Below, piece after piece: positions 8,127-16,380 of a stretch of 64,000 bases of DNA; position 1 is the stretch's first letter; the number at the start of each line of letters is the position of its first letter. Source of the DNA: CAWBJP01 sp044867425 (GTDB lineage: Bacteria; Actinomycetota; Acidimicrobiia; IMCC26256; BP-133). Location: contig JBIOUX010000039.1 in the NCBI GenBank assembly GCA_044867425.1, positions 28,191 to 92,190 on the forward strand, given 5' to 3'. Both the position numbers and the translations under genes were made by a program. The notes under the pieces were generated by a model. The model made no database searches. It was given only the letters and a program-made list of their open reading frames with translations, and was not told the DNA's origin.

Positions 8127-8933
8127 CTAGGCGGCGTAGACCAGCGGCACGGCTGCCTCGGGGGTGAGCACCCGGAAGCCGATGCTCTCCTCGATGTAGA
8201 GCTGAACCGAGCTGCCGTTGGCGGTGGCGTAGCCGACGGCCAGGTCCTGGCCGCAGCTGAGCGAGAAGTCCTCGCCGCGCAGGCTCAGCACCACCGCCCC
8301 GTCGACCGCCGGGCCCCAGACCACGGGGCCGCCGAGGATGAGGTGGATGTGCTCCAGGACCGGGTAGCCCCCGTACTCGGTCGACTCGATCACCCCCGTG
8401 TAGCACCGGGGCCCGAGCACGGCGGCGTAGGGGCCGTCGATGCCGGCGCTGCGCAGGATGTCCACCGCCTGGGCCACGGTGCCGGGGTACTTGGCGTAGT
8501 CGTCGCTGATCTCCAGCCGGCGGTGGGGCGACAGGTCGGACATGCCCATGGTCCCTCCGGCCTTGAAGCCGTGGAACACCATCCGGTCCTCGGCCAATGC
8601 GGCCCGGCGGGCACCTTCCACCACCGCCGAGAGGTCGGCGTCGGCCCGGCCCCGTTCGATGTCGTCGAGGTCGGCTCGGGCCAGGGGGAAGGGGGTGCGC
8701 AGCTCGACCAACGGCTGGACGGACCGCACACCGGCGTCCACCCCGTCGACCGGCCCGTCGATGCGCTCGACCCGGCCGACGATGTCGGCCGAGTGCGCCC
8801 AGCCGTGGGGGCCGGAGAAGTCGACCACCTTGCGGGCGGCCAGGAAGTGGCGCAGGGAGCGGGAGGCCTCGGCGTCGATGGCCTTCCAGGCGTCGTCGGA
8901 GATGGGGGCCAGCTCACGGCGCAGGTGGTTCAT
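8127..8933 (-). CDS. Encapsulin shell protein (linocin M18/CFP29 family)
   Basis: Protein of 268 aa, the usual encapsulin length. It starts with the family N-terminus (MNHLRRELAPISDDAWKAID) and RKVVDFSGPHGW, and contains the HK97-fold body and C-terminal LYIEESIGFRVLTPEAAVPL. Encapsulins self-assemble into icosahedral protein compartments. ATG 8933 follows GGGAGG by five bases and overlaps the TGA of the upstream ferritin gene by one base, so cargo and shell are translated together. Confidence 0.94.
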   Translation of the reverse strand: MNHLRRELAPISDDAWKAIDAEASRSLRHFLAARKVVDFSGPHGWAHSADIVGRVERIDGPVDGVDAGVRSVQPLVELRTPFPLARADLDDIERGRADADLSAVVEGARRAALAEDRMVFHGFKAGGTMGMSDLSPHRRLEISDDYAKYPGTVAQAVDILRSAGIDGPYAAVLGPRCYTGVIESTEYGGYPVLEHIHLILGGPVVWGPAVDGAVVLSLRGEDFSLSCGQDLAVGYATANGSSVQLYIEESIGFRVLTPEAAVPLVYAA

Positions 8934-9319
8934 CACATCCTCCCTTTCTGAAGGCTGCCCAGCCCGAGCGAGGGTGCGGCGGCGGCCAGGCCCGGCTCGC
9001 CCTCGCCGTTTCCCTCGTGGGCCGCCTCGCGCTCGACGATCGGCCCGGTGGTGAACAGGTACATCCGCAGGAACCGGTCGAGCGCCGGGTCACGCCGGCG
9101 GAGCCACTCCAGCGCCATGGAGGCGTGCTCTTTCTCCTCGTCCCGGTTGTGCTCGAGGATCCCCCGCAGCTCCGGGTCCTGGGTGGCGTCGATGCGCTGG
9201 TCGTACCAGTCGACCGCCTCCAGCTCCTCCATCAGGGAAATGATCGCCCGGTGACGTTCGATCGTCTCCGGGCGCAGGCTCCCGGTCGCCTCGTGCAATC
9301 CCGCGCTGCTGTCTGCCAT
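8933..9319 (-). CDS. Encapsulated ferritin (EncFtn) cargo protein
   Basis: Protein of 128 aa. Residues 25-75 carry the EncFtn ferroxidase pattern: LMEELEAVDWYDQRIDA gives the Glu/Trp/Tyr set and HNRDEEKEHASMALEW gives the Glu-x2-His pair. These half-ferritins dimerise to build a di-iron site. The last 12 residues (SLGLGSLQKGRM) follow a Gly/Ala-rich linker and match the encapsulin-targeting peptide. It is the first gene of a two-gene operon with the shell, indicating an iron-storage or iron-detoxifying nanocompartment. GAGGAGCGGAG precedes ATG 9319. Confidence 0.93.
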   Translation of the reverse strand: MADSSAGLHEATGSLRPETIERHRAIISLMEELEAVDWYDQRIDATQDPELRGILEHNRDEEKEHASMALEWLRRRDPALDRFLRMYLFTTGPIVEREAAHEGNGEGEPGLAAAAPSLGLGSLQKGRM

Positions 9320-9360
9320 GCTCCGCTCCTCGGTGCGTCGGCCCGCTCAGTCCCGGCAAT

Positions 9361-9420
9361 CACCTACCCGCCGGGGGTTGCCGGGAACCGACTTACCCGC
9401 CAGTTGTTGCCAGGAACCGC
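9361..9420. repeat. Two tandem copies of a ~30-bp imperfect repeat
   Basis: Two units sharing TACCCGCC and GTTGCC-GGAACCG (about 9363-9390 and 9393-9420) lie in the divergent gap between the encapsulated-ferritin gene and 9458. They fall where promoters for both genes are expected, so they may be a binding-site pair. No known motif is recognised. Confidence 0.5.
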
Positions 9421-9457
9421 CGAAGCACGTTTCGCCGCCCCGGGCCAGACTGGACGG

Positions 9458-10294
9458 GTGACCGCCACCCCCATCGACGGCCGCGCCGCCCGCCGGGCGC
9501 TGGAGGCGGCCGCCGGCCGGAGCGCCGGCCTGCTGCGGACGGCGGGCCACGGCGGCAGCCGGGTCCGGGCGTCGGAATGGACGGTGGCCGAGCTCGGCGT
9601 CCACCTCGTCATGGGCCTCCGGGCCTACCGCGGCCTCCTGGAGGGCCGGACCGACCTGGTGCCCTCCGGGTTTCCCGAGGCATCGATCTTCCCCGAGCGG
9701 ATCAAAGCGGTGACGGCCGCCATGCTCGACACGGAACCGGAGAGGGACCCGGGCGTGCTGGCCGGCCTCGTTCAGGCCGAAGCGGCGGCGTTCCTCGCTG
9801 TGGCCGCCGAGCACGCGGGTGAGGACGGCATCCCCACGCCGTTCTACGGGGAGGGGTCGACCCTCAGCGTGGCGGCCGTGACCTGTCTCCTCCTCGGCGA
9901 GCAGCTGATGCACGGCTGGGACCTGGCCCGGACGCTGCGCCGGCCATGGCCCATCAGCGCCGCCGATGCCCATCTGATGGCCGGCGCCTACCCCTCCATG
10001 CTGCCCCTGGCCATCGATCCGCAGGCGGCCGCCGGCGTCGACCTGGCCTGCGAGATCCGCCTCCGGGGCGGAGGAGCCCGGATCGTGGTCCGGGTCCGGG
10101 ACGGGCGAGTCGAGGTCGCTGCGCCGGGGGCGGGCCCGGTGGACTGCCACCTCTCGGCCGACCCGGTCGCCTTCGCCCTGGTGGCCTACGGCCGTCTCAG
10201 CCAGTGGCACGCCATCGGCCGGGGCCAGCTCCTGGCCTGGGGGCGCCGGCCGTGGACGGCGCTGCGCTTCCGCAGCCTGTTCTTCAATCCCTAG
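9458..10294 (+). CDS. Mycothiol-dependent maleylpyruvate isomerase-type DinB domain plus SCP2-like domain
   Basis: Protein of 278 aa. Residues 1-165 are an MDMPI N-terminal domain (SEWTVAELGVHLVMGLRAYR and GEQLMHGWDLARTL give the metal-binding His and HxxD). Residues about 180-278 resemble an SCP2 sterol-carrier domain (EIRLRGGGARIVVRVRDGRV, then CHLSADPVAFALVAYGRLS). In Actinobacteria this architecture is assigned to mycothiol-dependent enzymes; the substrate is unknown. GTG 9458 follows GGACGG. The 3' end overlaps the convergent YjbR gene by 4 bp. Confidence 0.75.
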   Translation: MTATPIDGRAARRALEAAAGRSAGLLRTAGHGGSRVRASEWTVAELGVHLVMGLRAYRGLLEGRTDLVPSGFPEASIFPERIKAVTAAMLDTEPERDPGVLAGLVQAEAAAFLAVAAEHAGEDGIPTPFYGEGSTLSVAAVTCLLLGEQLMHGWDLARTLRRPWPISAADAHLMAGAYPSMLPLAIDPQAAAGVDLACEIRLRGGGARIVVRVRDGRVEVAAPGAGPVDCHLSADPVAFALVAYGRLSQWHAIGRGQLLAWGRRPWTALRFRSLFFNP

Positions 10295-10659
10295 GGCTTG
10301 CCTTCCTCCTCCACCAGGCGGCCCAGGCGCTTCGGCGCCACCAACGTGTAAGAGGTGCGGATCCACTCCTCGATCTCCCGCCAACGCTCGGCGCCGGCGC
10401 CCTCGGGGACATGGAAGGCGATCCAGCCGTGGCGGCCCAGGCCGTAGCCGGCGGGATGGACGTCGGCGTCGGTGGCCACCACCGCCTCCGCCTCCTCCTT
10501 GGTGAGCTTGACGGAGAGGTCCCGTCCGGCGGCGTCGCAGAAGATGAAGTTCTTGCCCCGCACCCGGAACGTGGGGTGGTCGCCCCACTCGGCCACGTCG
10601 ACCCGTTCGGCCTCCGGGAGTCCGGCCACGATCTTCTCGATTCGCGCCATGTTCTTCAC
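10291..10659 (-). CDS. MmcQ/YjbR-family protein
   Basis: Protein of about 122 aa with the MmcQ/YjbR (CyaY-like) pattern: LPEAERVDVAEWGDHPTFRV near the N-terminus, then KLTKEEAEAVVATD and GRHGWIAFHVP. Family members are small proteins of unclear role, sometimes annotated DNA-binding. GTG 10659 is preferred because GGAGG lies five bases before it; ATG 10650 is an alternative. Confidence 0.75.
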   Translation of the reverse strand: MKNMARIEKIVAGLPEAERVDVAEWGDHPTFRVRGKNFIFCDAAGRDLSVKLTKEEAEAVVATDADVHPAGYGLGRHGWIAFHVPEGAGAERWREIEEWIRTSYTLVAPKRLGRLVEEEGKP

Positions 10660-10736
10660 CACAACCTCCAATTCGGGGTGGCTCGCGCCCTTTGACCCTC
10701 TCCCGCTCGAACGGGGCCTTCCTCACCATCGCCGGC

Positions 10737-11246
10737 ATGGGAATGAACGGTGGCGCCTACAAATTCGTCCTGGTCCTGCACATCCTGTCGGCCATCGCCG
10801 GCTTCGGCGGGGTGCTCCTCAACGGGCTCTACGCCCACCACGCCAAGCAGCGCCGGCGGACGGAGGGCATCGCCATTGTCGAGGCCAACTTCCACGTCTC
10901 GGAGATGGCCAGCAAGTTCATCTACGCCGTCCCCGTCTTCGGGGTGCTGCTGGTGTGGCTGTCCGACGGCGCCTGGTCCTTCTCCCACACCTGGGTGTGG
11001 ATGACCATCGTCATCTACGCCGCCGCCATCACCATCTCCCACCAGGTGATGCGGCCCACCATCCAGCGGATCCTGGTCCTGATGCGGGAGATGGCCTCGG
11101 TGCCCGTGGGTGGCGCCCCTGCCGGGCCGCCGCCCCAACTGGCCGAGCTCCAGGCGCTGGGCCAGAAGGCCGGCGCCACCGGCGCCGTCCTGCACGTGGC
11201 CCTGGTGGCCGTCCTCTTCCTCATGGTCTTCAAGCCCGGCGCCTGA
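10737..11246 (+). CDS. DUF2269-like integral membrane protein
   Basis: Protein of 169 aa with four predicted membrane helices: YKFVLVLHILSAIAGFGGVL, FIYAVPVFGVLLVWLSDG, WVWMTIVIYAAAITISHQVM and GAVLHVALVAVLFLMVFKPG. The His in the first helix and the arrangement fit the DUF2269 family. Function unknown. ATG 10737 or 10743 starts without a visible Shine-Dalgarno. A strong palindrome follows the stop. Confidence 0.66.
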   Translation: MGMNGGAYKFVLVLHILSAIAGFGGVLLNGLYAHHAKQRRRTEGIAIVEANFHVSEMASKFIYAVPVFGVLLVWLSDGAWSFSHTWVWMTIVIYAAAITISHQVMRPTIQRILVLMREMASVPVGGAPAGPPPQLAELQALGQKAGATGAVLHVALVAVLFLMVFKPGA

Positions 11247-11256
11247 GCAGTCCCTG

Positions 11257-11304
11257 AGGTGTGCGCAGGTTTTGCCGCTGACAGCGGCAAAAGCGCAAAC
11301 ACCT
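11257..11304. terminator. Long imperfect palindrome, probable bidirectional terminator
   Basis: TTTTGCCGCT-gac-AGCGGCAAAA (11270-11292) is a perfect 10-bp stem with a 3-base loop. It is extended outward by GCGC/GCGC and AGGTGT/ACACCT to about 48 bp. It lies between convergent genes ending at 11246 and 11315 and can terminate both strands. A relative with similar outer arms is at 25472-25518. Confidence 0.75.
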
Positions 11305-11314
11305 TGGGCCTCTC

Positions 11315-11770
11315 CTAGCGCCCGAGCCAGCGGTAGATGGTCCAGCCCTCCACGGGCTGGGCGCCGATCGACCGGTAGAAGACGAGGGAGGGGGCGTTCC
11401 AGTCGAGGACGGCCCACTCGACGCGCCCGTCGCCCGCCCGCTCGAAGAGGTGCTCGAGCAGGGCCCGGCCCACGCCGCGGCCGCGGTACTCGGGACGGAC
11501 GAAGAGGTCCTCCAGCCAGATGCCAGGGCGGCCCCGGAAGGTGGAGTACGTCGGAAACCAGATCGCCAGCCCGGCCACCACCCCGGGCGGGTCGTCCAAC
11601 TCGCCCAGCACCACGCGGGGAACGGCGTCGGGCCCGAACAGGGAACCGGCCAGCTCCTCCTCGGACCACAGCACCTCGTCTTCGAGGTGCTCGTACTCGG
11701 CCAGGGCCCTGATCAGCTCGGCCACCACCTCCAGATCGGCCGGCGTCGCCTCGCGCAGGTGGACCGCCAC
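11315..11770 (-). CDS. GNAT-family N-acetyltransferase
   Basis: Protein of 151 aa with a complete GNAT fold. The acetyl-CoA motif is LFVRPEYRGRGVGRALLEHL, followed by WAVLDWNAPSLVFYRSIGAQ. It resembles the diamine/thialysine acetyltransferase (SSAT) subgroup (AELIRALAEYEHLEDEV, FPTYSTFRGRPGIWLEDLFV), so a polyamine or aminoalkyl substrate is plausible but unproven. GTG 11770 has AGGA upstream. It follows the HAD gene on the same strand at a 10-bp gap. Confidence 0.82.
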   Translation of the reverse strand: MAVHLREATPADLEVVAELIRALAEYEHLEDEVLWSEEELAGSLFGPDAVPRVVLGELDDPPGVVAGLAIWFPTYSTFRGRPGIWLEDLFVRPEYRGRGVGRALLEHLFERAGDGRVEWAVLDWNAPSLVFYRSIGAQPVEGWTIYRWLGR

Positions 11771-11780
11771 GGAGTCCTGC

Positions 11781-12479
11781 TCAGCCCGTCGCGGGCCCGG
11801 CCAGGGACCGGAGCGTGGCGACGTCCAGGCGGTCGAAGTTGTCCAGCACGAGGGCGGCACCGGCGAAGTCCTGGCCGGCGGTGTAGTCGTTGGTCACCAC
11901 CACGCAGGGCACGCCCGCACCCAGGGCGGCGCCGAGCCCGGGCCGCGAGTCCTCCACCGCCACCGCCTCTGACGGTTCCAGGCGCAGACGCTCCAGGGCG
12001 ATCAGGTAGGCGGCCGGGTCCGGCTTGGTCTCCTTGACGTCGTCGCCGCCGACCACCACTTCGAAGCGGTCGAGGCCGAAGTGGCGGTCGAGGAGCGGCT
12101 CCACCCAGGCCAGCGAACCGGTGGTGGCCACGGCCAGGCGCAGCCCGGCGCCCGCCGCCTCATCGAGAAACCGGCGCACTCCGGGTCGAGCGGGCACCTC
12201 GCCGGCGCCGACCAGCTCCAGGAACAGCTCGGTCTTGCGTCGGTGGAGGCGGGGCACGAGATCGGCCCGTTCGGCCTCCGCCACCCCCTGCTCCTCCAGG
12301 TAGGCGTGCAGCCGGGACTGGCCGCCGGTCACGGCCAGGAGCCGCCCGTACTCCTCCACCTCCCAGCGCCACGGCAGGCCGAACTCACGGAAGGCGGCGT
12401 TGAACGCCACCCGGTGCCCGTCCCGCTCGCTGTCCACCAGGGTCCCGTCGACGTCGAGGACGACCGCCTCGAGGCTCAT
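11781..12479 (-). CDS. HAD-superfamily hydrolase, CbbY/phosphoglycolate phosphatase-like
   Basis: Protein of 232 aa with HAD motifs: I DVDGTLVDSE (residues about 8-17), II ATTGSLAWVEPLL, III K in KETKPDPAAYLIAL, IV EDSRPGLGAALGAG. The alpha-helical cap after motif I places it with CbbY/beta-phosphoglucomutase-like HAD proteins. The substrate could be phosphoglycolate or a sugar phosphate; it is some 15 kb from RuBisCO. The ATG overlaps the stop of the upstream GNAT gene (ATGA). Confidence 0.82.
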   Translation of the reverse strand: MSLEAVVLDVDGTLVDSERDGHRVAFNAAFREFGLPWRWEVEEYGRLLAVTGGQSRLHAYLEEQGVAEAERADLVPRLHRRKTELFLELVGAGEVPARPGVRRFLDEAAGAGLRLAVATTGSLAWVEPLLDRHFGLDRFEVVVGGDDVKETKPDPAAYLIALERLRLEPSEAVAVEDSRPGLGAALGAGVPCVVVTNDYTAGQDFAGAALVLDNFDRLDVATLRSLAGPATG

Positions 12480-13342
12480 CGGCAATAGCTAAACCGGTAC
12501 TCCTGGGCGCCGGCCACCTGGCGGTAGCCGATCCGCTGGTAGATGGCGTTGGACGTCGGGTTGGCGGTGTCGGTGTAGAGCATGCAGGCCGAGGCCCCCC
12601 GGTCGAGCGCCTGCTGGCTGAGCGCGGCCACACAGCTGCTGGCGTAGCCGCGGCCGCGCCGCTCGAGTGGCGTGTAGACGGGCCCGACCCGCACCACCCC
12701 CGCCACCGCCGGCACGCAACCGGCCATGCACACCACGGGGCCGTCCTCCCACAGATGGAGCCCGCCGTTGGTCAGCCACCGGTCCACCGCCGCCGACGTG
12801 TCCCCGCCGATGGTGCCCGTCTCGTGCAGGAAGCTGGCGAACCACTCCCGCAGGAGGAGGCGGTCGCCCTCACCGGCAGGCCGGAAGCTCCCCGGCGCCG
12901 GCCGGGGCGCCACCACGGCGTCCAGCCGGTACACCAGCAGCTTGAAGCCCTCCTTCACCTCGGCACCCGTCCGCTCCCCCCACAGCCGGGCGAAGCGGGT
13001 GGCGACGTCCCCGGGGCCCCCCACCCCCGGCAGCTGCGGCTGCCGCTCGGCCAGCACCTCCACCAGGGCGGCCAGGGCGGTGTCGGGCATGGGCGTGAGG
13101 CCGAGCAGGAACGGCGGCGTGTGCATGGCCACCCCGACCACGTTCCGGCATCCCTCGGGAGGGGCACCCGGCTCGCCGCCCTCCTCCACCGCCAACCAGA
13201 TGGCCTCGGTGAACCGGGCGGGTTCGGCCTGCGCCCGGGACAGGACGGTGCAGATCACGTTGTGCAGGACGGGTTCGCCCTCCAACCAGGCGCCGGCCCG
13301 GCGGGACAGCTCGGCCGGATCACATTCCACGACGGTGCCCAT
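12476..13342 (-). CDS. GNAT-family N-acetyltransferase with long N-terminal domain
   Basis: Protein of 288 aa. The C-terminal half (about 150-288) is a GNAT domain with the acetyl-CoA loop VGPVYTPLERRGRGYASSCV and C-terminal DTANPTSNAIYQRIGYRQVA. The N-terminal 140 residues have the low-similarity fold usual for paired-domain GNATs. The substrate is unknown. It heads a three-gene unit (GNAT, HAD, GNAT). The ATG at 13342 has no clear Shine-Dalgarno. Confidence 0.78.
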   Translation of the reverse strand: MGTVVECDPAELSRRAGAWLEGEPVLHNVICTVLSRAQAEPARFTEAIWLAVEEGGEPGAPPEGCRNVVGVAMHTPPFLLGLTPMPDTALAALVEVLAERQPQLPGVGGPGDVATRFARLWGERTGAEVKEGFKLLVYRLDAVVAPRPAPGSFRPAGEGDRLLLREWFASFLHETGTIGGDTSAAVDRWLTNGGLHLWEDGPVVCMAGCVPAVAGVVRVGPVYTPLERRGRGYASSCVAALSQQALDRGASACMLYTDTANPTSNAIYQRIGYRQVAGAQEYRFSYCR

Positions 13343-13403
13343 GGCGCCATTGTTCCGGCTCGGGGTCGCACGACGCCTGCCAATTTCCGGGCCGCCCCGG
13401 GGC

Positions 13404-13928
13404 TCACTCCCCGAGCAGTTCGACCACGTCCCGGTAGACCTGCTCCAGCACCTCGCGGGACAGCGGCCTCGCTCCCCCGCCCGTCCGCCGGGCCAGGCCC
13501 CAGTAGCGGAGGTCGGAGAGCACGATGGCCTTGGTCGTCCCCGTCCGGGCGGCCACCGCTTCAGCACTCAGGCGGCGCTCGACGTAGAGGTCCTCCAGGA
13601 CCTCCCGGGGGATCCGCTGGCGCCGGGCACGACGGATGTGGTGGCTGCGCAGGTTGCGTTCCACCACGCCCCGGCTCACCCGTAGCTCGCGGGCCACGGC
13701 ATCCATGCTCAGGCCCCGCCGGAGGTAGAGGTCCTTGAGGACCTCGGGGTCCACCGCCGTCCGCTGGGGTCCCGAGGCACGGCGGGGGATGCCCGCCTCG
13801 TCCAGGCGACGCCACACCTGACGGGGCGACAGACCGGTCTGCGCCGCCACCTGGCGGATGGTCATGTGCTGGCCGACGTAGAGATCTTCCAGATCTGCCG
13901 GCGGGGGTTCGACTCCACGGGATGCCAC
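13404..13928 (-). CDS. Protein made of three consecutive helix-turn-helix repeats
   Basis: Protein of 174 aa built from three near-identical 39-residue units at about 12-50, 61-99 and 107-146. Each follows the pattern EVLEDLYVxRxLSxxAVA, then a turn, then VxxxLRxxGIxRR, and a partial fourth start (EVLEQVYRDVVELLGE) lies at the C-terminus. Each unit looks like a small DNA-binding HTH of the kind found beside homing endonucleases or in sigma region 4-like proteins. No other domain is present. GTG 13928 has GAGAAAGG six bases upstream. Probable DNA-binding protein; target unknown. Confidence 0.65.
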   Translation of the reverse strand: MASRGVEPPPADLEDLYVGQHMTIRQVAAQTGLSPRQVWRRLDEAGIPRRASGPQRTAVDPEVLKDLYLRRGLSMDAVARELRVSRGVVERNLRSHHIRRARRQRIPREVLEDLYVERRLSAEAVAARTGTTKAIVLSDLRYWGLARRTGGGARPLSREVLEQVYRDVVELLGE

Positions 13929-14345
13929 GCGACGCCTTTCTCCCACGTCAAGCTCCCTCGCCAGGACAACGCCGCATCCCGGGCGGTATGACGCAAACAC
14001 CCCGTTCTTCCTTACCGTGGGGCTGGAGACCGTTCACCGCTTCCGGCGATCCGGTCATCGCCAAATCGACGCTTTCTTGCTTAATTCGGCCCATGGTATT
14101 CAGCTCATATCGGCGCCACAACAGGGCGTCGTGAGCAACGGTTCACTGCAGCGGCAACGGCTCGGTGCCGGGCGACCACTTGAATTCCCACTCTTGGACA
14201 ACCTAGATACGCGACAATCTAGAGACCTAGGTTCCAGGTATTAACGAAAGGCTCCGTGGCCCCGCCTCGACCCGGCGCCTGACCGACGCGAACATGGAGG
14301 TCGGAAGCAGCCGACTGGCGTCAGAAGGCCGGCTGGGCCCTGCTG
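13929..14345. other. Intergenic region, 417 bp, with a palindrome and possible promoter
   Basis: I see no convincing gene here. Base composition is lower in GC than its surroundings around 14080-14250. An interrupted inverted repeat AACCTAG (14200-14206) / CTAGGTT (14227-14233) overlaps a possible promoter (TTGGAC 14194-14199 and AATCTA about 16 bases later) pointing right, toward the small membrane protein. Confidence 0.4.
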
Positions 14346-14591
14346 GTGGTGGGCGCCGTACTGGTGATCCTCAGCTACATCGGTGTGAGCGGAGCCGACA
14401 TCGAGGTGCTGCAGCTGCCCTACCTGGCCAGCCGCATCGGGGGCCTGGCGGCGGTGGCCGTCGGCTCCGCCCCGCTCGTCGCCGCCGACGTCCGCCATGA
14501 CCGGGAGCGGCTGGGGCGGATCGAGGGCGAGCTGCTCGAGCTCCAGGACCTCGTCCGCTCCCTGTCCGGCCCCGCCCGACCCACCCGCTAA
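14346..14591 (+). CDS. Small membrane protein, start uncertain
   Basis: At least 81 aa: two hydrophobic segments (VGAVLVILSYIGVS and GGLAAVAVGSAPLVAAD) and a C-terminal amphipathic helix (RIEGELLELQDLVRSL). The open frame extends upstream and reads DWRQKAGWALL before the first hydrophobic helix, which looks natural, but no ATG/GTG/TTG lies there. The true start may be out of frame because of an indel, or GTG 14346 is used. Family not named. Confidence 0.45.
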   Translation: MVGAVLVILSYIGVSGADIEVLQLPYLASRIGGLAAVAVGSAPLVAADVRHDRERLGRIEGELLELQDLVRSLSGPARPTR

Positions 14592-14598
14592 CCCTCAT

Positions 14599-14645
14599 CG
14601 CGCGTTAACGAAACCCGGCTCTCAGCCGGTTTTGGCTAACGCGCG
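14599..14645. terminator. 47-bp palindrome between convergent genes
   Basis: Outer arms CGCGCGTTA (14599-14607) and TAACGCGCG (14637-14645) enclose a second stem AACCCGGCT-ctc-AGCCGGTTT. It is placed after the small membrane protein and before the convergent stop at 14663, as expected of a bidirectional terminator. Confidence 0.7.
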
Positions 14646-14662
14646 ACGGGGGTTGGGGCGCG

Positions 14663-15679
14663 TCAGCAGTGGGTGGAGATCAGCGGGTAGGGGTCGATCG
14701 CCGCCTCGTGACCGGGGTGGAACTCGAAGTGGGTGTGGTAGGCGGTGGCGTTGCCTGACGCCCCGGTGAGGCCGACGACCTCGCCCTGCTCGACGTGGCG
14801 AGGGTAGGGGCCGACGAGCTCGAGCAGATGCATGTAGACGTAGGTGTTCCCGTCGTCGCCGGTGAGGAAGATGGTCAGGCCTCCCCCGCCCCAGTGCCGG
14901 GTGGAGACGGTCCCGGCCACCACGGCCACGTTCTCCGTCCCTCTCGGGTTCATGAGGTCGTTGCCCTTGTGGCCCCGCCCGTCACCCCAATCGTCGCTGA
15001 AGGCGACCGGGCCGTTGATGGGACAGATGAAGCTCCCGCCCAGACCGGGCCGGGCCCGCACCACCTGCGCCGGCTTGCTCCGGCTGGCCCGGGACTGCGC
15101 CTTGGCCAGCGCCACCTGGCGGGCCCGGAGCTCCTTCTCGGCCTTGACCATCGCCGCCAGCCGGCCCTCCACCGCCCGCCGCTCGCCGGCCAGCTGGTCG
15201 ACGACCTTGTCCTGCTGCTTGCGGCGGTCGTCCAGGGCGCGGCGCTGCGTCCGCAGCTGGCGGGCGGTGTCGCCCAGCGTCGCGACCGCCTCGCCGGCCA
15301 GCTGGTTGACCTGGCCGATCAGCTTCGACCGGCGGGCCGAGCCGAGGACGGCTTCGGTGTCGCCCAGGCCGGAAACCGAATCGACCATCGAGTCCCGCTT
15401 GTACATGGCCGCCGCCCCCCGCAGGGCCGCCTGCCGCAACATCCCCATGCGCCGCTCCAGGTCGGCCACCTTGCGCTCGAGGCCGTTGACCTCCCAGCCG
15501 ACCTTCAGCTGCTCGGCCCGGGCCCGGCTCCAGCGGGCCGCCGCCTGGTTGGCTTCCCGTTTGAGCTCGGCCATGGCGGCCGCGTCGCCGCCGGCCTCCC
15601 CTCCGGCCAGGGCGGGGGACGCCGCCGCCAGCAGGCAGCAGAAAGCAAGGAGGCACCGAGCCAGGAATCTCGTGATCAC
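14663..15679 (-). CDS. Secreted M23 (LytM/NlpD-type) peptidase with coiled coil
   Basis: Protein of 338 aa. A signal peptide (FLARCLLAFCCLLAAASPAL) is followed by a long coiled coil, about 35-185, rich in Ala/Arg/Glu heptads. The C-terminal M23 domain has HKGNDLM (first His and Asp of the zinc site) and YHTHFEFHPG (HxH). EnvC/NlpD-like proteins either cleave peptidoglycan cross-links or activate amidases at division; the intact zinc ligands favour an active enzyme. GTG 15679 places the signal peptide at the N-terminus. Confidence 0.85.
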   Translation of the reverse strand: MITRFLARCLLAFCCLLAAASPALAGGEAGGDAAAMAELKREANQAAARWSRARAEQLKVGWEVNGLERKVADLERRMGMLRQAALRGAAAMYKRDSMVDSVSGLGDTEAVLGSARRSKLIGQVNQLAGEAVATLGDTARQLRTQRRALDDRRKQQDKVVDQLAGERRAVEGRLAAMVKAEKELRARQVALAKAQSRASRSKPAQVVRARPGLGGSFICPINGPVAFSDDWGDGRGHKGNDLMNPRGTENVAVVAGTVSTRHWGGGGLTIFLTGDDGNTYVYMHLLELVGPYPRHVEQGEVVGLTGASGNATAYHTHFEFHPGHEAAIDPYPLISTHC

Positions 15680-15890
15680 ATCACATACGCCCCGAACCAG
15701 CACACCTGCTCCCGTCCAGGCGGCGGATCGGGGAGGCACGCTAACAACCCTCCGAGCCGAACGGCAAAACTGGTGACGGACCGGGATGTTCCCGACGCGT
15801 CCGGCGCGCATTTGGGGCCCAAGTCACCGCCTGTGCCCCACCCGGGGTGTGTTCGGCCCCGTCGAGCCCGACGGGTGGTAGTCCCGGCGC

Positions 15891-16262
15891 TCAGCCGGTA
15901 TTGGAGAACCGGCCCGGGCGCTCGACCAGCTCGAGGCGGAGCCGGCTGGCCCGGACCCCGGTGGCGGTCTCCCGAATGACCCGGGCCACCCGCCCGGTGG
16001 GCAGGGCCACCGGATAGCCGGCGGCGGCCCGCTCCTCCTCCGACTCGCCGCCCCAGAAGCCGTACTCCCGGCGCTCCCGCGCCCAGGCCCGGCACTCCGG
16101 CAGCACCGGGCAGGCCTCGCACAGTGCCCGGGCCTGCCGCTCCCTGTGGTTCCGCTGATCGGGGCGTTCGGCGAAGGAGGCGAAGAACAGCTCCGTCCGG
16201 CCCGCGCAGGCGGCCTCGTCGGTCCATTCCGCCACGGAGGGCTTCAGCGTTCCGGTTGCCAT
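15891..16262 (-). CDS. WhiB-family iron-sulfur transcriptional regulator
   Basis: Protein of 123 aa with the four WhiB cysteines (AACAG near residue 19, then CEACPVLPEC) that hold a [4Fe-4S] cluster, and the signature GFWGGESEEER. A basic C-terminal tail follows. WhiB proteins are restricted to Actinobacteria and their phages and bind the primary sigma factor to control transcription in response to redox or nitric oxide. ATG 16262 gives the usual length; an upstream GTG at 16325 is possible. Confidence 0.93.
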   Translation of the reverse strand: MATGTLKPSVAEWTDEAACAGRTELFFASFAERPDQRNHRERQARALCEACPVLPECRAWARERREYGFWGGESEEERAAAGYPVALPTGRVARVIRETATGVRASRLRLELVERPGRFSNTG

Positions 16263-16380
16263 CAACACGTCGTCACCCCTGGCGATGGTCGCACGGGATG
16301 CTTCACCTGTCGATTGAGACTTCACCGAACGCGCTTAAGCTGTTTGTTAATCAATCGTCAGGGCGGGGAGGTACCGGGCC

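Noticed and set aside
15680..15890. Cyclic-di-AMP (ydaO-type) riboswitch before the M23 peptidase
   Set aside because: Such switches often precede cell-wall hydrolases in Actinobacteria, but I could not find the conserved core elements in this 210-bp leader.
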